NCBI GenBank assembly: GCA_002077065.1
Contig: NAJO01000015.1
Span: 496,001-560,000 of the forward strand
Direction: 5' to 3'
From: Cryoendolithus antarcticus
Lineage: Eukaryota; Ascomycota; Dothideomycetes; Cladosporiales; Cladosporiaceae
DNA: 64,000 bases
The position numbers and the translations under genes are program-made. The notes under the pieces are model-generated. The model was not told the origin of the DNA. It made no database searches and saw only the letters and a program-made list of their open reading frames with translations. Shown piece after piece: positions 21,302 through 31,162 of the stretch. How positions within the stretch are numbered: the first letter of the stretch is position 1; each line of letters opens with the position of its first letter.

Positions 21302-21807
21302 GACTTGGGCTCGCTGGCCGAGAAGTGCAGGCATGGGCGTTACGGCGACTTACGAATGAAGCCCGAGGGCTGCGTGTACATATCGCGAAGCAAGAAGCTT
21401 TCGAATACACGTCAAATGCTCGATTGGTAGCATCTCTTTGGATCTCGCGAGGCTCTTGTGGTGCTTTACCGTACGTCGATATTTCGAGATGCGCGTAGCG
21501 ACTGTCAGTGAGAAGAAATGGGAGTGCTATTCGAAGCTTTGCTGGAAGCTGAGTACCCTGCACAGAAGATTAAGAATGCTTTCGTGCTCTTTCTGGTAAG
21601 CGTTGGAAGGTACGACCAACAATGACAAAGTGGGTATAATCACACGCTATAAGTGCGCACTTGGGGAGAACTGTCGTGAGTTCAGTTTCGTCTATTTCCT
21701 ACATACTACGTCTTTTCGCCAGCGTATCTATGTGATCACGTACGTACGGTGCGGCTGATAGCACCTTTCCCGCCTATATACTCTACCGTCGAAAAAGCAT
21801 CGTCGTC
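21302..21807. other. intergenic, 0.5 kb, with a TATA-like site
   Basis: Between two plus-strand genes. A TATATA at 21775-21780 lies 28 bp before the next ATG and could be a promoter element. Open frames are short and not protein-like. Confidence 0.45.
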
Positions 21808-22495
21808 ATGTCGGGCGAAGACAATGGTCGTAAGTACACCTTTGTAGCAGATCGATCGTTATGCTGAGTTCCCCGTGCTGACTCTGATAGTACCACAAGC
21901 AGGCTGGACAATGGAGATGAGCTTGCGTCCCGTTGTCCCTGTACAAAGGTCGGGAGTGTTGTTCTCCCTCTGTGGCCTTGCAAAACCCCATCAACCTTCC
22001 GACGCGGTCAACGTGACCATTACAAAGCCGTCCTTGAGCCAACGCGAGATCGAAATTCTGCGCGTCTCCTTTGTGCAGTATGGCGCGCATATTTGGGATA
22101 ATGTCGCCTCATTCGCTAGACAATATACCTACTATACTGCTGTTTCGGCACGTAGTCTACGCGTCTTCTTTGCAACAGAGGTGCTCAAAGCGTCGGCACC
22201 ATCGTGGAAATGCGAAGTCTTTGCCAACGAAGGCACGATACTCGAAGACGAGTGGGAAAGGGGCCATTTTGAAGATCACCGTGCGATCTTTACCACAGCC
22301 CAATACCGGACTATCAAGGAACGATTAGAGACGGAGATTGAGAAGTGCTGGTTCGAAGTAGCCTCCGAGATGAGCATCTTCACAGAAAGAGAGTTCGAAA
22401 TCGGCGAAGTCAAGGCTCTATATGAGCTACATCACGGAGGAAAGTCTGGTGCAGAAGCTGGCATCGTGAATGGCCTTGCGCGTTTGGAGGTTTAA
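21808..22495 (+). CDS. uncharacterised 208-residue protein
   Basis: Two exons, 21808-21829 (seven codons plus one base) and 21891-22495. The 61-nt intron has a consensus GTAAGT donor, a GCTGAC branch and a GATAG acceptor, and joining restores the frame (MSGEDNGLPQAGWTM). No family recognised. The body is soluble, mixed alpha/beta in look, with several aromatic residues (WDNVASFARQYTYYTA, SLRVFFATEVL) and a helical charged C-terminal half (TIKERLETEIEKCWFEVASEM). No signal peptide or membrane helix. The splice signals and even composition support a true gene; the function is unknown. Confidence 0.68.
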
Positions 22496-22902
22496 AGACA
22501 AGGGGACGATGATATACGACAATGACGATGATGCAGTGCAACATAGTACTGTGGTATCCAGCTAACGCATGACTGCCAGGGATCCACCATCTCCTCCACA
22601 AAGCTTAAAGACCATAATGCGTCAGCCTGCATATGTGGGAAAGTCGTACCTGACAGACTCATGACCCGCTGCGACTGCAACACCTCCACTTTGACAACAC
22701 GACAGGACCGAAGATGAGGGGCCGACCGGCAAGCCAGTACGAGATGCTACTGTGTACCCACACTGCCGCAAGGTATAGTAAACCTTTCATCGTCTCTTTC
22801 TCTCCATCAACGTCTTCGTCTGAGCAGCATCGAGTCGCCATTGCAATATCATAGAGCACGCAGATCATCTCGAGCAACACATAGCATATCCCTCGTCCCA
22901 TC
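22496..22902. other. intergenic, 0.4 kb
   Basis: Between the 208-residue gene and the GH125 gene, same strand. No motif seen. Confidence 0.55.
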
Positions 22903-24572
22903 ATGCCACCCCTCTCCCGCTGCATCGCCTTTCTCACCACTCTGGCCTTGACCTCAGCCCAGACATGCCCGGACTACCTCGACTACGCCCTTGAGCCTCA
23001 CGGCCCATACTCTGGAGGCCGCTACAACCTCTCCTACCAACGACCTCGCCCGGAATGCCGTACCATTCAGATCGGCGATGTCGATGCTGAGACAGAGATC
23101 ATTAAGGGCAAAATCGCGGACCTGGACTTGAGGCAGCTGTTTGGGAACGCCTACCCCAATACACTGGACACAGCTGTCAAATGGAAGGGGTACGCCAATG
23201 GGACTGATGAGGAGCTGACGTTCTTGATCACTGGAGGTAAGTCAGAAACCCCCTCCCCCCCCCACCTCCTCCACACCTCCCAGTCGACGATAGCTAACCG
23301 ACAACGCCAAGACATCGACGCTATGTGGCTACGCGATTCTGCAAATCAAATGCAGTCCTATCTGCCTAACCTCGTACCGTCGACCAAGAACAATTCACTG
23401 GCCTCGCTCTACCGTGGCGTAATCAATCTGCAGGCCCGCTACCTGCTCACTTCGCCCTACTGCAATTCGTTCCAGCCGCCAGTCGAGTCAGGCATTCCAC
23501 CTGCCAATAATACCTCTGCCAGTGACGATACGGTAGTCCCGCCCTACAACAACCAGTCGGTGTTCGAATGCAAGTATGAGCTAGACTCATTAGCTGCATT
23601 CCTTGAGATCAGCACGAATTACTGGCAGTCCACGAACGACACATCCTTCTTCGGCAAATACAGCTGGATCTCCGCCCTCGAGGCCGTTCTCGATGTCGCG
23701 GACGCTATGCGAACTCCGACCTACGCAGCAAATGGCAGCGTCCTGGTCTCGCCTTATACCTTCACCCGCGAAACCACACGCGCCACCGAGACCCTCGCAA
23801 ATGACGGCATCGGTAACCCAGTCCAAAATGGCACAGGCCTGATCCGCTCTGCTTTCCGCCCCTCCGACGACGCAACAATCTATCAGCTCTTCATCCCGGC
23901 CAATATGATGTTTGCCCGCTACCTCGCCACAGCCGCAGACATCGTAGACGCTCTCGGTTCGCACGACGCCCTCTGCAAGCGCATGCGGGACATGTCTTGC
24001 GAAGTTCGCCAAGCCATCACCAAGCACGGCATTGTCAACGTACCCGGTCATGGCCAAGTCTATGCCTACGAGATCGACGGCTACGGCTCGCAGAATATCA
24101 TGGACGACGCCAACATCCCCTCCCTCCTCTCGGCGCCCTTCCTCGGCTACCTCGACCGCAATGACTCTGTCTATCAGAACACACGCTCCCTGATCCTCTC
24201 CGCACAGAACTCCTACTTCATGCGCGGCCCCGTGATCTCGGCCGTAGGTGGTCCACATAACGGCCCAGGCTACGCATGGCCAATGGCGAGTATCGTGCGG
24301 ATCTTCACGAGCGACGACGATGAGGAAATCCTTGGGCAGCTGGGGATGATTTTGAGCAGTACGGATGGATTGGGGTTGATTCATGAGAGTGTGAATTCGT
24401 TTAATGGGAGCGATTGGACGAGGCAGTGGTGAGTCCATCTTTTCACATGAGTGCTTGACAGGCGAAAGCTGACTAGGTCGTTAGGTTCTCCTGGGCGAAT
24501 GGGCTGTTTGGACAGTGCATCATTGATCTGAGCAATCGCAAGCCGGAGATCTTGAAGGCGAGCTTCCAGTGA
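22903..24572 (+). CDS. glycoside hydrolase family 125 (exo-alpha-1,6-mannosidase type), secreted
   Basis: Three exons, 22903-23236, 23312-24428 and 24485-24572, give 512 residues. Intron 1 (75 nt) is stop-free and divisible by three, so it can be mistaken for coding; removing it rejoins the conserved [15 protein letters not shown]. Intron 2 (56 nt) leads to the last exon, which reads [11 protein letters not shown], a typical GH125 ending. A signal peptide covers about residues 1-19 ([16 protein letters not shown]). Other family blocks are [53 protein letters not shown] and [17 protein letters not shown]125 enzymes remove alpha-1,6-linked mannose; the fungal secreted forms probably trim mannoproteins or glycans outside the cell or in the secretory path. 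Many N-glycosylation sequons are present. Confidence 0.93.
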
Positions 24573-25401
24573 AGGGAAGACACCATTGCGTGAGGGATTC
24601 GGGAACACTTCAATGCTCGGACCTAGGGCAGCCGCAACGCTTCCGTGATGTATATAGCAACGCAACCTACGACTTCTTCTACACGTCTGTACTCCGCGAG
24701 CGTTATCATCGTCGAGTCCCATCATCGCGTGATCAAACGCCAGCCTACCGGCTCGCCCTTGTCGGGGGCTTTTACGGGTGGCGCTTTTATGCACTGCAGT
24801 AGTGCCCGCGATCGCGATAACTCGCCGAGAGGGCTGAACGCTAATGTTTCATCATCGTTCATCAAGACATTATTCGCACGTGAAGGCGGTAAGAGAGCAT
24901 CGGATGTTGATGGCAGTACTGTCCCTAGCAATACAGAATGGGCGGCCTCCACAGAATATCTTTGCAGTAGTTCCCTGTCGTTGTAGCTCATGCAATAGTA
25001 AGGAGCTGGACGAAGGGGTACCTGCATCGATGTAGCTTCAAATAGTGCACTTTGACATGTGGTGACGCAGCAGCGTGTTGGGAAACAAAATCTGCGAGCC
25101 ACATCGCCATTGGACGCGTACCTGAATTGCTACACCTCGCTTGCATTGCTCCACCCACCTCCATCTATTGCATTGCATCGATAGAGGGTGGGTTTACTCC
25201 TTCTCCTGTCCTTCCTCATCACTACCCATCCATACACTCAAGCTTGGCTAAGCAAACGCAATCCAGTACAGCTATCGAAGACACCCAAGCGCTGGACGTC
25301 TTCGGGCTGCTGTCTGATAATCAGAGCATTCACAAAGTATACCCAGTGCGCACGGCACTCTCCCGGTGTTTCAGAGGGCTGCGAGAGCTGGAGAGGTCAC
25401 C
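24573..25401. other. intergenic, 0.83 kb
   Basis: Upstream region of the channel gene; includes a pyrimidine-rich stretch (about 25,140-25,260) suited to a promoter or 5' leader. Open frames on either strand are short and unconvincing. Confidence 0.55.
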
Positions 25402-28400
25402 ATGAGCACACCCGTGGGCGAGCGCCCGGAACCGAGCTATCCCACAGAGGGCAACGATGCTACATTAGGTATCACGCCTTCGCACAGTGGTACGGATGCG
25501 CGACGGCAGCGAGCTGGTACTCTGCCATCCTACAATATCAATCAAGGGGATGATCGGCGACCGAGCCAGGAGAAGTCCTCCGATGGGGAAGGGACTGTGA
25601 TAGGAGAGCATGAGCAATCCCACGAACCTCTCAAGCCTCGACAGCAGCAACGTCCGCGCGCTGGCAGTCATCTCACGGTAGACACGCAGCATGAGGATGG
25701 AGACCATTTGCAGAATATGTACTCTCCTTCGCAATCGCGCGAGCAATCCAATCGCATGGCAGACGACTTGATGTTGCACAAAATTGAGCGACAGGTGTCG
25801 GAAGCTGCAGATGCCGAGGTGACGAGGAACAAGAGTCGCACTACGGAGGACGAGGAGGGGATATACCGGACCAAGTCCAGGAAACGGGAAGACCACGTGG
25901 ACGAGTTCGATATCGCCACCAATCCAGTTCACGAGAAGACAACCATATACAAGCCGCCTGAAGACCCGGCCTCCAAGTTCAGCAGGTTCGTGAAGAAAGT
26001 GCATGGATCGAATTGGCTGGTACGATATTTCACTTACATCACACCTTTGACGCTGATCCTGCTTGCGCCTTGTCTGGTCGGATTCTTGGCTTTTCCAGAC
26101 GTTACTGTGGGCGGAGTCTATCTCGGCTGGTTCATGGTCTGGTGGGAGATTGTATGGCTTACACTCTGGCTGAGTCGCATCATAGCAAAATGCCTCCCTT
26201 GGCCGATTGGGCTGATCTCCGGACTCTTCACTAATAACAACAAAAAGTGGCGCGATATGGGAAAGCAGTTGGAGCTTCCGGCAACCATCTTCTTTTGGTG
26301 CTTATCAATCGAGGTCTCCTTTCTGCCTCTCATGACGACTCGCCTCCGGTTTCCTACATCCATGACACCGGTCTGGATGGGTACGATGAACAAGGTCTTG
26401 ATATCGATCTTGGTACTGGCGGGGTTGAACTTTGTTGAGAAGATCATCATCCAGCTGATCGCCATGAGCTTTCATAAGAAGACGTATCAATGGCGGATCG
26501 AGATCAATCGGTTCCAGATCGGCTCATTGACGAAGCTATATGCGTACTCCAAGGACCGCATCGAAATGGACGACTCTGAATTCGAAGAGCAAGGCAGTGG
26601 AGTGGTTTCCGGCGCGCTCACTCCAGGTGCATTCGTTGATGGCGCAGCTAAGCAGACGAAGCAATTCATGACCAAGTTCGGCGACGTGGCTGGAAAGATG
26701 GCAGGTGACTTCACCGGCAAACAAGTGACGAAGAGCACACATCCTAGTCAGGTGACTATCGCGTTACTGTCGACTACCACCGGCGCCCAGGTACTCGCTC
26801 GGAGACTTTACCGGACATTTGCAAACGAGACTACTGAAAGGGTCGAGGCTCCAAACCTTCATAGTGTCTTCGAAGACCAAGAAGAAGCCGCTGCAGCCTT
26901 CAGCATGTTCGACAAGGACCTGAATGGTGACATCTCAATGGAGGAGCTGGAAGCCGTCTGCGTTGAGATTGGCCGCGAGCGTAAAAGCATTACGGCCTCG
27001 CTGAAAGATCTCGACTCCGTTGTCGCGAAGCTGGACGACGTTTTCATGTTCATCGTCGTCGTGATCACGATACTGGTCTTGATCTCACTCATCTCGACAT
27101 CCGCGGCTGCCGGCCTTACTAGCGCCGGCAGCGCTGTGCTGGCGCTCAGTTGGTTGTTTAGTGCAACGGCCCAAGAGTTCTTGCAGTCGATAATCTTTGT
27201 GTTCGTCAAGCACCCTTTCGATGTCGGAGACCGAGTGCAGATATACGGTAATACTGGTGCCGCCCTTAAGGGGGATGACTACTTTGTCAAGGAGATCTCC
27301 TTGCTTTACACGACGTTCAAGAAAATGGAAGGTCAGGTGGTACAAGCACCAAACTCTTACCTGAACACTCTGTTCATCCTCAACCATCGCCGCTCCGGTG
27401 GCCTCGCTGAAGCACTTCCCACTGTAATCAAATGGGGAACGACAATGGAACAGATGACAAGACTCCGCGAACGCCTTCTCGACTTCGTCAGGGAGGAGAA
27501 CCGAGAATACCAACCGAACATCCTCACGGAGCTGCGCGAACTCACCGAGGTTTACAGTCTGACTCTTAATGTGATTTTTTTCTACAAAAGCTCGTGGCAG
27601 AATGAGGGACTCCGTCTCGCGCGCCGAAATAAATTCATCTGCAAAATGATGGTTATCATGCAAGAACTCGGCATCGAAGGCCCGCTCATGCGTCATGCAG
27701 GACTGAAGCAGTCGTTTCCGATGTACTATCAGCCGGTGCCATACGCTCATGTGCCAGGAATGGGCGTCGGTGGTCAGCCAGACGTACCCGATGGCTATCA
27801 ACCCGACGAGCTGCATGCCGCGGAGAGCGGTCGAGATGCGCCGATCGGCTCTGCGCTCGATGGTCACAACTCGCGTACTGGCTCGGCTCCTTTCTCGCCA
27901 GCTTCGCAACGCGTCCGCGGTGGTTCTATCTTGCGAGACCCGTCGCATAATCGCAATCGTCGCGAGTCCCTTTCGACGACAAACAGACGCGTTGACTTCT
28001 CTCTTGGCGCATCTGCCAACACGTCCTCGAACGAAGGGGGAGACGTCTACGAAGATCGCGAGCGCGACCGCTTGCCTGCTAACATAGCAGAAATGCTCTC
28101 ACGTCGGCATGCAGCAGATCGCCGTTTGAGCTCCGAGAGTGCGTCTCGCAACAGTGGCGACGCTGGACATTCCAGCAGTCTTTCCCGACAGGAGACCGGA
28201 GGCCTGCTGAGACGGGCTACAGACAACAGCCATGGCTCTCGCGGTCCGAGTCATAGGAATCGATTCCAGAGATGGAGGCCAGGGACTGGAGATGAGGCTG
28301 AGCTGATGGAGAATGGGATGGCTGATATTCCAGAGGTGCCACCTAGTACGGCGAACTCAGGGACCAGACTGGAGAACAGAGGTGGGGTTGCTTGGAGAGA

Positions 28401-28473
28401 CGAAAGGGAGGCTGCGGCGATGAGACCGCTTGGCCGGAGCGTCACGGAGGGGATTGAAATGCGGAGGCTGTAG
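25402..28473 (+). CDS. MscS-family mechanosensitive channel with EF-hand (Msy1/Msy2 type)
   Basis: Intronless, 1023 residues from ATG 25402 (gtcaccATGa); the frame upstream has only a GTG. A polar N-terminus of about 200 residues leads to four hydrophobic helices (first about 209-231, last ending near 365). A canonical EF-hand loop DKDLNGDISMEE occupies 504-515. A further helix pair (FMFIVVVITILVLISLI, then GSAVLALSWLFSATAQEF) leads into the MscS beta domain with HPFDVGDRVQIYG at 604. A Ser/Arg-rich tail of about 250 residues follows. Fission yeast Msy1 and Msy2 have this order; they sit in ER membranes and control calcium and cell volume in hypo-osmotic shock. The EF-hand keeps its Ca2+ ligands. 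Confidence 0.94.
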   Translation: MSTPVGERPEPSYPTEGNDATLGITPSHSGTDARRQRAGTLPSYNINQGDDRRPSQEKSSDGEGTVIGEHEQSHEPLKPRQQQRPRAGSHLTVDTQHEDGDHLQNMYSPSQSREQSNRMADDLMLHKIERQVSEAADAEVTRNKSRTTEDEEGIYRTKSRKREDHVDEFDIATNPVHEKTTIYKPPEDPASKFSRFVKKVHGSNWLVRYFTYITPLTLILLAPCLVGFLAFPDVTVGGVYLGWFMVWWEIVWLTLWLSRIIAKCLPWPIGLISGLFTNNNKKWRDMGKQLELPATIFFWCLSIEVSFLPLMTTRLRFPTSMTPVWMGTMNKVLISILVLAGLNFVEKIIIQLIAMSFHKKTYQWRIEINRFQIGSLTKLYAYSKDRIEMDDSEFEEQGSGVVSGALTPGAFVDGAAKQTKQFMTKFGDVAGKMAGDFTGKQVTKSTHPSQVTIALLSTTTGAQVLARRLYRTFANETTERVEAPNLHSVFEDQEEAAAAFSMFDKDLNGDISMEELEAVCVEIGRERKSITASLKDLDSVVAKLDDVFMFIVVVITILVLISLISTSAAAGLTSAGSAVLALSWLFSATAQEFLQSIIFVFVKHPFDVGDRVQIYGNTGAALKGDDYFVKEISLLYTTFKKMEGQVVQAPNSYLNTLFILNHRRSGGLAEALPTVIKWGTTMEQMTRLRERLLDFVREENREYQPNILTELRELTEVYSLTLNVIFFYKSSWQNEGLRLARRNKFICKMMVIMQELGIEGPLMRHAGLKQSFPMYYQPVPYAHVPGMGVGGQPDVPDGYQPDELHAAESGRDAPIGSALDGHNSRTGSAPFSPASQRVRGGSILRDPSHNRNRRESLSTTNRRVDFSLGASANTSSNEGGDVYEDRERDRLPANIAEMLSRRHAADRRLSSESASRNSGDAGHSSSLSRQETGGLLRRATDNSHGSRGPSHRNRFQRWRPGTGDEAELMENGMADIPEVPPSTANSGTRLENRGGVAWRDEREAAAMRPLGRSVTEGIEMRRL

Positions 28474-28732
28474 CACGGCCAATGGAATGAGAGGCGGACG
28501 AGATGACGCTTGGAGAAAGGAGAGGTGCACTTTAGCGGGTTGGTGATGATTGCATTGCAGGATAGTGGCCGGCGTGCTTTACGCTGGGTAGACTTGTTAG
28601 ACTATAGACATGTGTATGATGAAGCGAGCAAAATCGACCGACACACACACGAGGTAAAGGCGCCATAAGCTGTCACACGAATCGGAGAGCTGACATGAGT
28701 TATAATCCGGAACGCATCGAATGACCTACGGG

Positions 28733-29677
28733 TCAGTCGCCTTCATCCGCTACTTCCTCCATCACAACACCCCTCGGAGCACTGCTTGCTCCCTCCTCTC
28801 TTGTCATCGCCGCCATCTCCGCCTCAAATCGTCTCGCTTCTTCCTCCAGTACGTCCGTGTCGACTGTCTGAGGACCGGCGGCCGTCCCGCTGATATGCAC
28901 CGGCTCTGAGTTTTGACGTTTGTCTTCCTGCACCTCCTTCTTCCTCCCACCCAGGTACCCCGCCTGCTCCGCCCTATCTGCCTCCCCGGGCTCCAACAGC
29001 CTCCCCACGCCCTTCACCCTCGCCTTCTGCTGCGCTACAGCAGCCGGCACAAATCTCACAGCCTCCTTCTTCAGATCCCTCAGCTGCGGCGCCGAGCTAT
29101 ATGTCGTCTGTGCCGGTGCCGCAGGCACAAGCTTCGCAGGCAGCGCGTGCGGTACCCGTCGGCCATTCTCATCAACCTGATACGTATCTTCTCGACGCGT
29201 TCGAGGGAACGGGGGCGGCGTATCTCTCGGCATAGGTATTCTGCTCACTTCAGGATCCGTATCACCTCCAGACTCACTCTGCGACCCGACTGCGTTCTCC
29301 TCACCCCGTCTCCTCTTCCCCAAATGCACCTGTTGTTGTGCCATCCGTTCTCTCCTCTCCCTCTGCTCCTCCCTCACGCCCCCAGCCCTCCTCTCCGCAA
29401 ACTTCGGCGCCGCATCTCCAAGCGCATCTCGGGCTTTCTTCACGCCTCGTAGATCGCGTTCAAGAGACGCTAGAGTTTCTTTGTCCTTCGCTCGAAGGCT
29501 GCCACTGGCTTCTAGGTCTTTGAGCTCGTCGATCTGCTTTTGTAGACGTTCGGGGTTGCGTTTCGAGAGCTTCTCGTTGCGTTGCGATTGGACTGTTTTC
29601 TTGTTTTTGTTGATAGCTTTTTGCTTCTCTGCTTTGTGATGCGCAGCTGTAGGGTTGAGAGCGCGTTCTTTGGGCAT
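28733..29677 (-). CDS. WBP11-domain protein, putative splicing factor
   Basis: Intronless, 314 residues. The N-terminus MPKERALNPTAAHHKAEKQK is the Wbp11/ELF5/Saf1 domain found in human WBP11, a spliceosome-associated protein binding PQBP1 and PP1. The next 60 residues are a Lys/Arg-rich helix (NKNKKTVQSQRNEKLSKRNP) followed by a coiled-coil-like charged stretch. The rest is disordered, with proline-rich DTPPPFPRTRRE and a C-terminal acidic helix (EEEARRFEAEMAAM). It lacks the long PPG-rich region of animal WBP11, as fungal members do. Nuclear pre-mRNA splicing is inferred from the family. It is convergent with the channel gene (259 bp) and divergent from RRP43 (199 bp). Confidence 0.88.
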   Translation of the reverse strand: MPKERALNPTAAHHKAEKQKAINKNKKTVQSQRNEKLSKRNPERLQKQIDELKDLEASGSLRAKDKETLASLERDLRGVKKARDALGDAAPKFAERRAGGVREEQRERRERMAQQQVHLGKRRRGEENAVGSQSESGGDTDPEVSRIPMPRDTPPPFPRTRREDTYQVDENGRRVPHALPAKLVPAAPAQTTYSSAPQLRDLKKEAVRFVPAAVAQQKARVKGVGRLLEPGEADRAEQAGYLGGRKKEVQEDKRQNSEPVHISGTAAGPQTVDTDVLEEEARRFEAEMAAMTREEGASSAPRGVVMEEVADEGD

Positions 29678-29876
29678 CGTGACGGCGGTGGAAGTCGAGT
29701 TGAGGAATGATCAGAGGATGAGGCTGTAGATCAAGGATGTAGTGTCGCCGCTTTGCGACGGCGTTTGGACGGACTTAGCGCATGCACGTCCTGACTCGCG
29801 CCTAACTTTTCTCCACGATGTACTTTAAAAGTCAATGCCAACCGAACCACATTGACTGGCACGCTACACCGTGATC

Positions 29877-30851
29877 ATGGCCGCCGATCCCTCCCCAGCT
29901 CCCACGTCGCTCTCGTTTCCCCGGTCTACCTTCGCAAAGCTCACACCTGGTCCCTTTTTGCACGCCCATCTCAAACAGAACCCTCCAATCCGCCCTTCTG
30001 GCCGTACTTTGACCCAGTTCCGCGAGCAACAGATTACGACAGGCTCGTTAACTCACAGTCATGGTAGCGCAGTCGTCCGACTTGGCGACACCACCGTAGT
30101 CTGCTCAGTGCAAGGCGAAATTCTCAAAGCAGCCGACATTCCATCGCCACCAGACGAGAGCGCCGACAATGAAGACCTGCTGGAGACCCTGGGACTGCTG
30201 GTCCCGAACATAGAGCTCAGTACCGGATGCTCGCCTGCGCATCTACCGGGCAATCCACCCAGCACTCTGGCACAGAGTCTAAGCTGGAAAGTACGAACGC
30301 TACTATACGGGAGCGAGATCGTCAATCCGGAGGACCTACAGATTATGTTCACGGCACCTAAGATTGACGAAGAGGATGATGCTCCGGTACCGGAAGTCAA
30401 AGCTTACTGGACTCTGTACCTGGACATCATGTTCATTTCACTCGATGGGAATCCGTTTGATGCCGCTTGGCTCGCAGTGATGGCTGCACTGAGGACTACG
30501 AGACTCCCAAGAGCGAGCTGGGATGCTGACAGAGAGGCTGTGGTCTGCTCGCCAGCATTGGAGCACTACGCGCATTTGACACTACATACCACGCCCGTGA
30601 CAGCAACGTTTGCTGTGTTTTCGACAGCAAATCCACTAAAGCAAAGAAGTGAGGCTGAGAGCTGGGTGCTTACTGACCCTGACACGAGCGAAGAGGAAGT
30701 CTGTCGCGAGGCTTTGACTGTCACAGTTGACGGGAAGAGGGTCCTAGGTATTGACAAGGCCGGTGGACGAGTGATTGGGATGGAGGCAGTGGAAGAGTGT
30801 GTGAAGCTCACGTTCGCAAGGTGGAAGGAAGTCAGCACGATTTTGCCTTGA
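29877..30851 (+). CDS. RRP43: exosome complex component RRP43 (RNase PH-like)
   Basis: Intronless, 324 residues from ATG 29877 (gatcATGGCCGCC). The RNase PH-like fold shows in RPSGRTLTQFREQQITTGSL, then SAVVRLGDTTVVCSVQ, the helix DAAWLAVMAALRTTRLP, and the C-terminal DPDTSEEEVCREALTVTVD. Rrp43/EXOSC8 is one of six PH-domain subunits of the inactive ring of the RNA exosome, which degrades and trims nuclear and cytoplasmic RNA. It lacks the phosphate-binding residues of active RNase PH, as expected. An alternative, Rrp45 or Rrp42, is less likely because the N-terminus FPRSTFAKLTPGPFLHAHL is the Rrp43 one. Confidence 0.93.
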   Translation: MAADPSPAPTSLSFPRSTFAKLTPGPFLHAHLKQNPPIRPSGRTLTQFREQQITTGSLTHSHGSAVVRLGDTTVVCSVQGEILKAADIPSPPDESADNEDLLETLGLLVPNIELSTGCSPAHLPGNPPSTLAQSLSWKVRTLLYGSEIVNPEDLQIMFTAPKIDEEDDAPVPEVKAYWTLYLDIMFISLDGNPFDAAWLAVMAALRTTRLPRASWDADREAVVCSPALEHYAHLTLHTTPVTATFAVFSTANPLKQRSEAESWVLTDPDTSEEEVCREALTVTVDGKRVLGIDKAGGRVIGMEAVEECVKLTFARWKEVSTILP

Positions 30852-31162
30852 GGTAGTCGACACTGGACATCGGCCACACCTCTCCGAATTTCAGAGGTTC
30901 CAGCTAGACTGTCTATCGCGCACGCTGCCGCGGAAGACTAGGCCACGACAACACTGAGAGACTCGACATTGTTGCGTGGCACCGAGTTACGTGGCAGTCA
31001 ACTCTCGACGGAAGTCTACGCACTAAGTTCGCAGCTGCGGTGCATTCGATACATGCGCAAGAGCTTTCGTGTTGATCGAGAGATTCGGAGGCTCCAAGAA
31101 AGCTTACGATCACGGACCACTCGATGAGTAGGGTCGCCCACGCCACATCTTAGCGGTCATTC
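30852..31162. other. convergent intergenic, 0.31 kb
   Basis: 3' ends of RRP43 (+) and the RtcA gene (-) meet here. No further element recognised. Confidence 0.55.

Noticed and set aside
23590..24438. 282-codon minus-strand frame
   Set aside because: Antisense to GH125; Val/Gly/Asp-rich shadow of the sense strand.
27085..27948. 287-codon minus-strand frame
   Set aside because: Antisense to the MscS channel gene, no motif.
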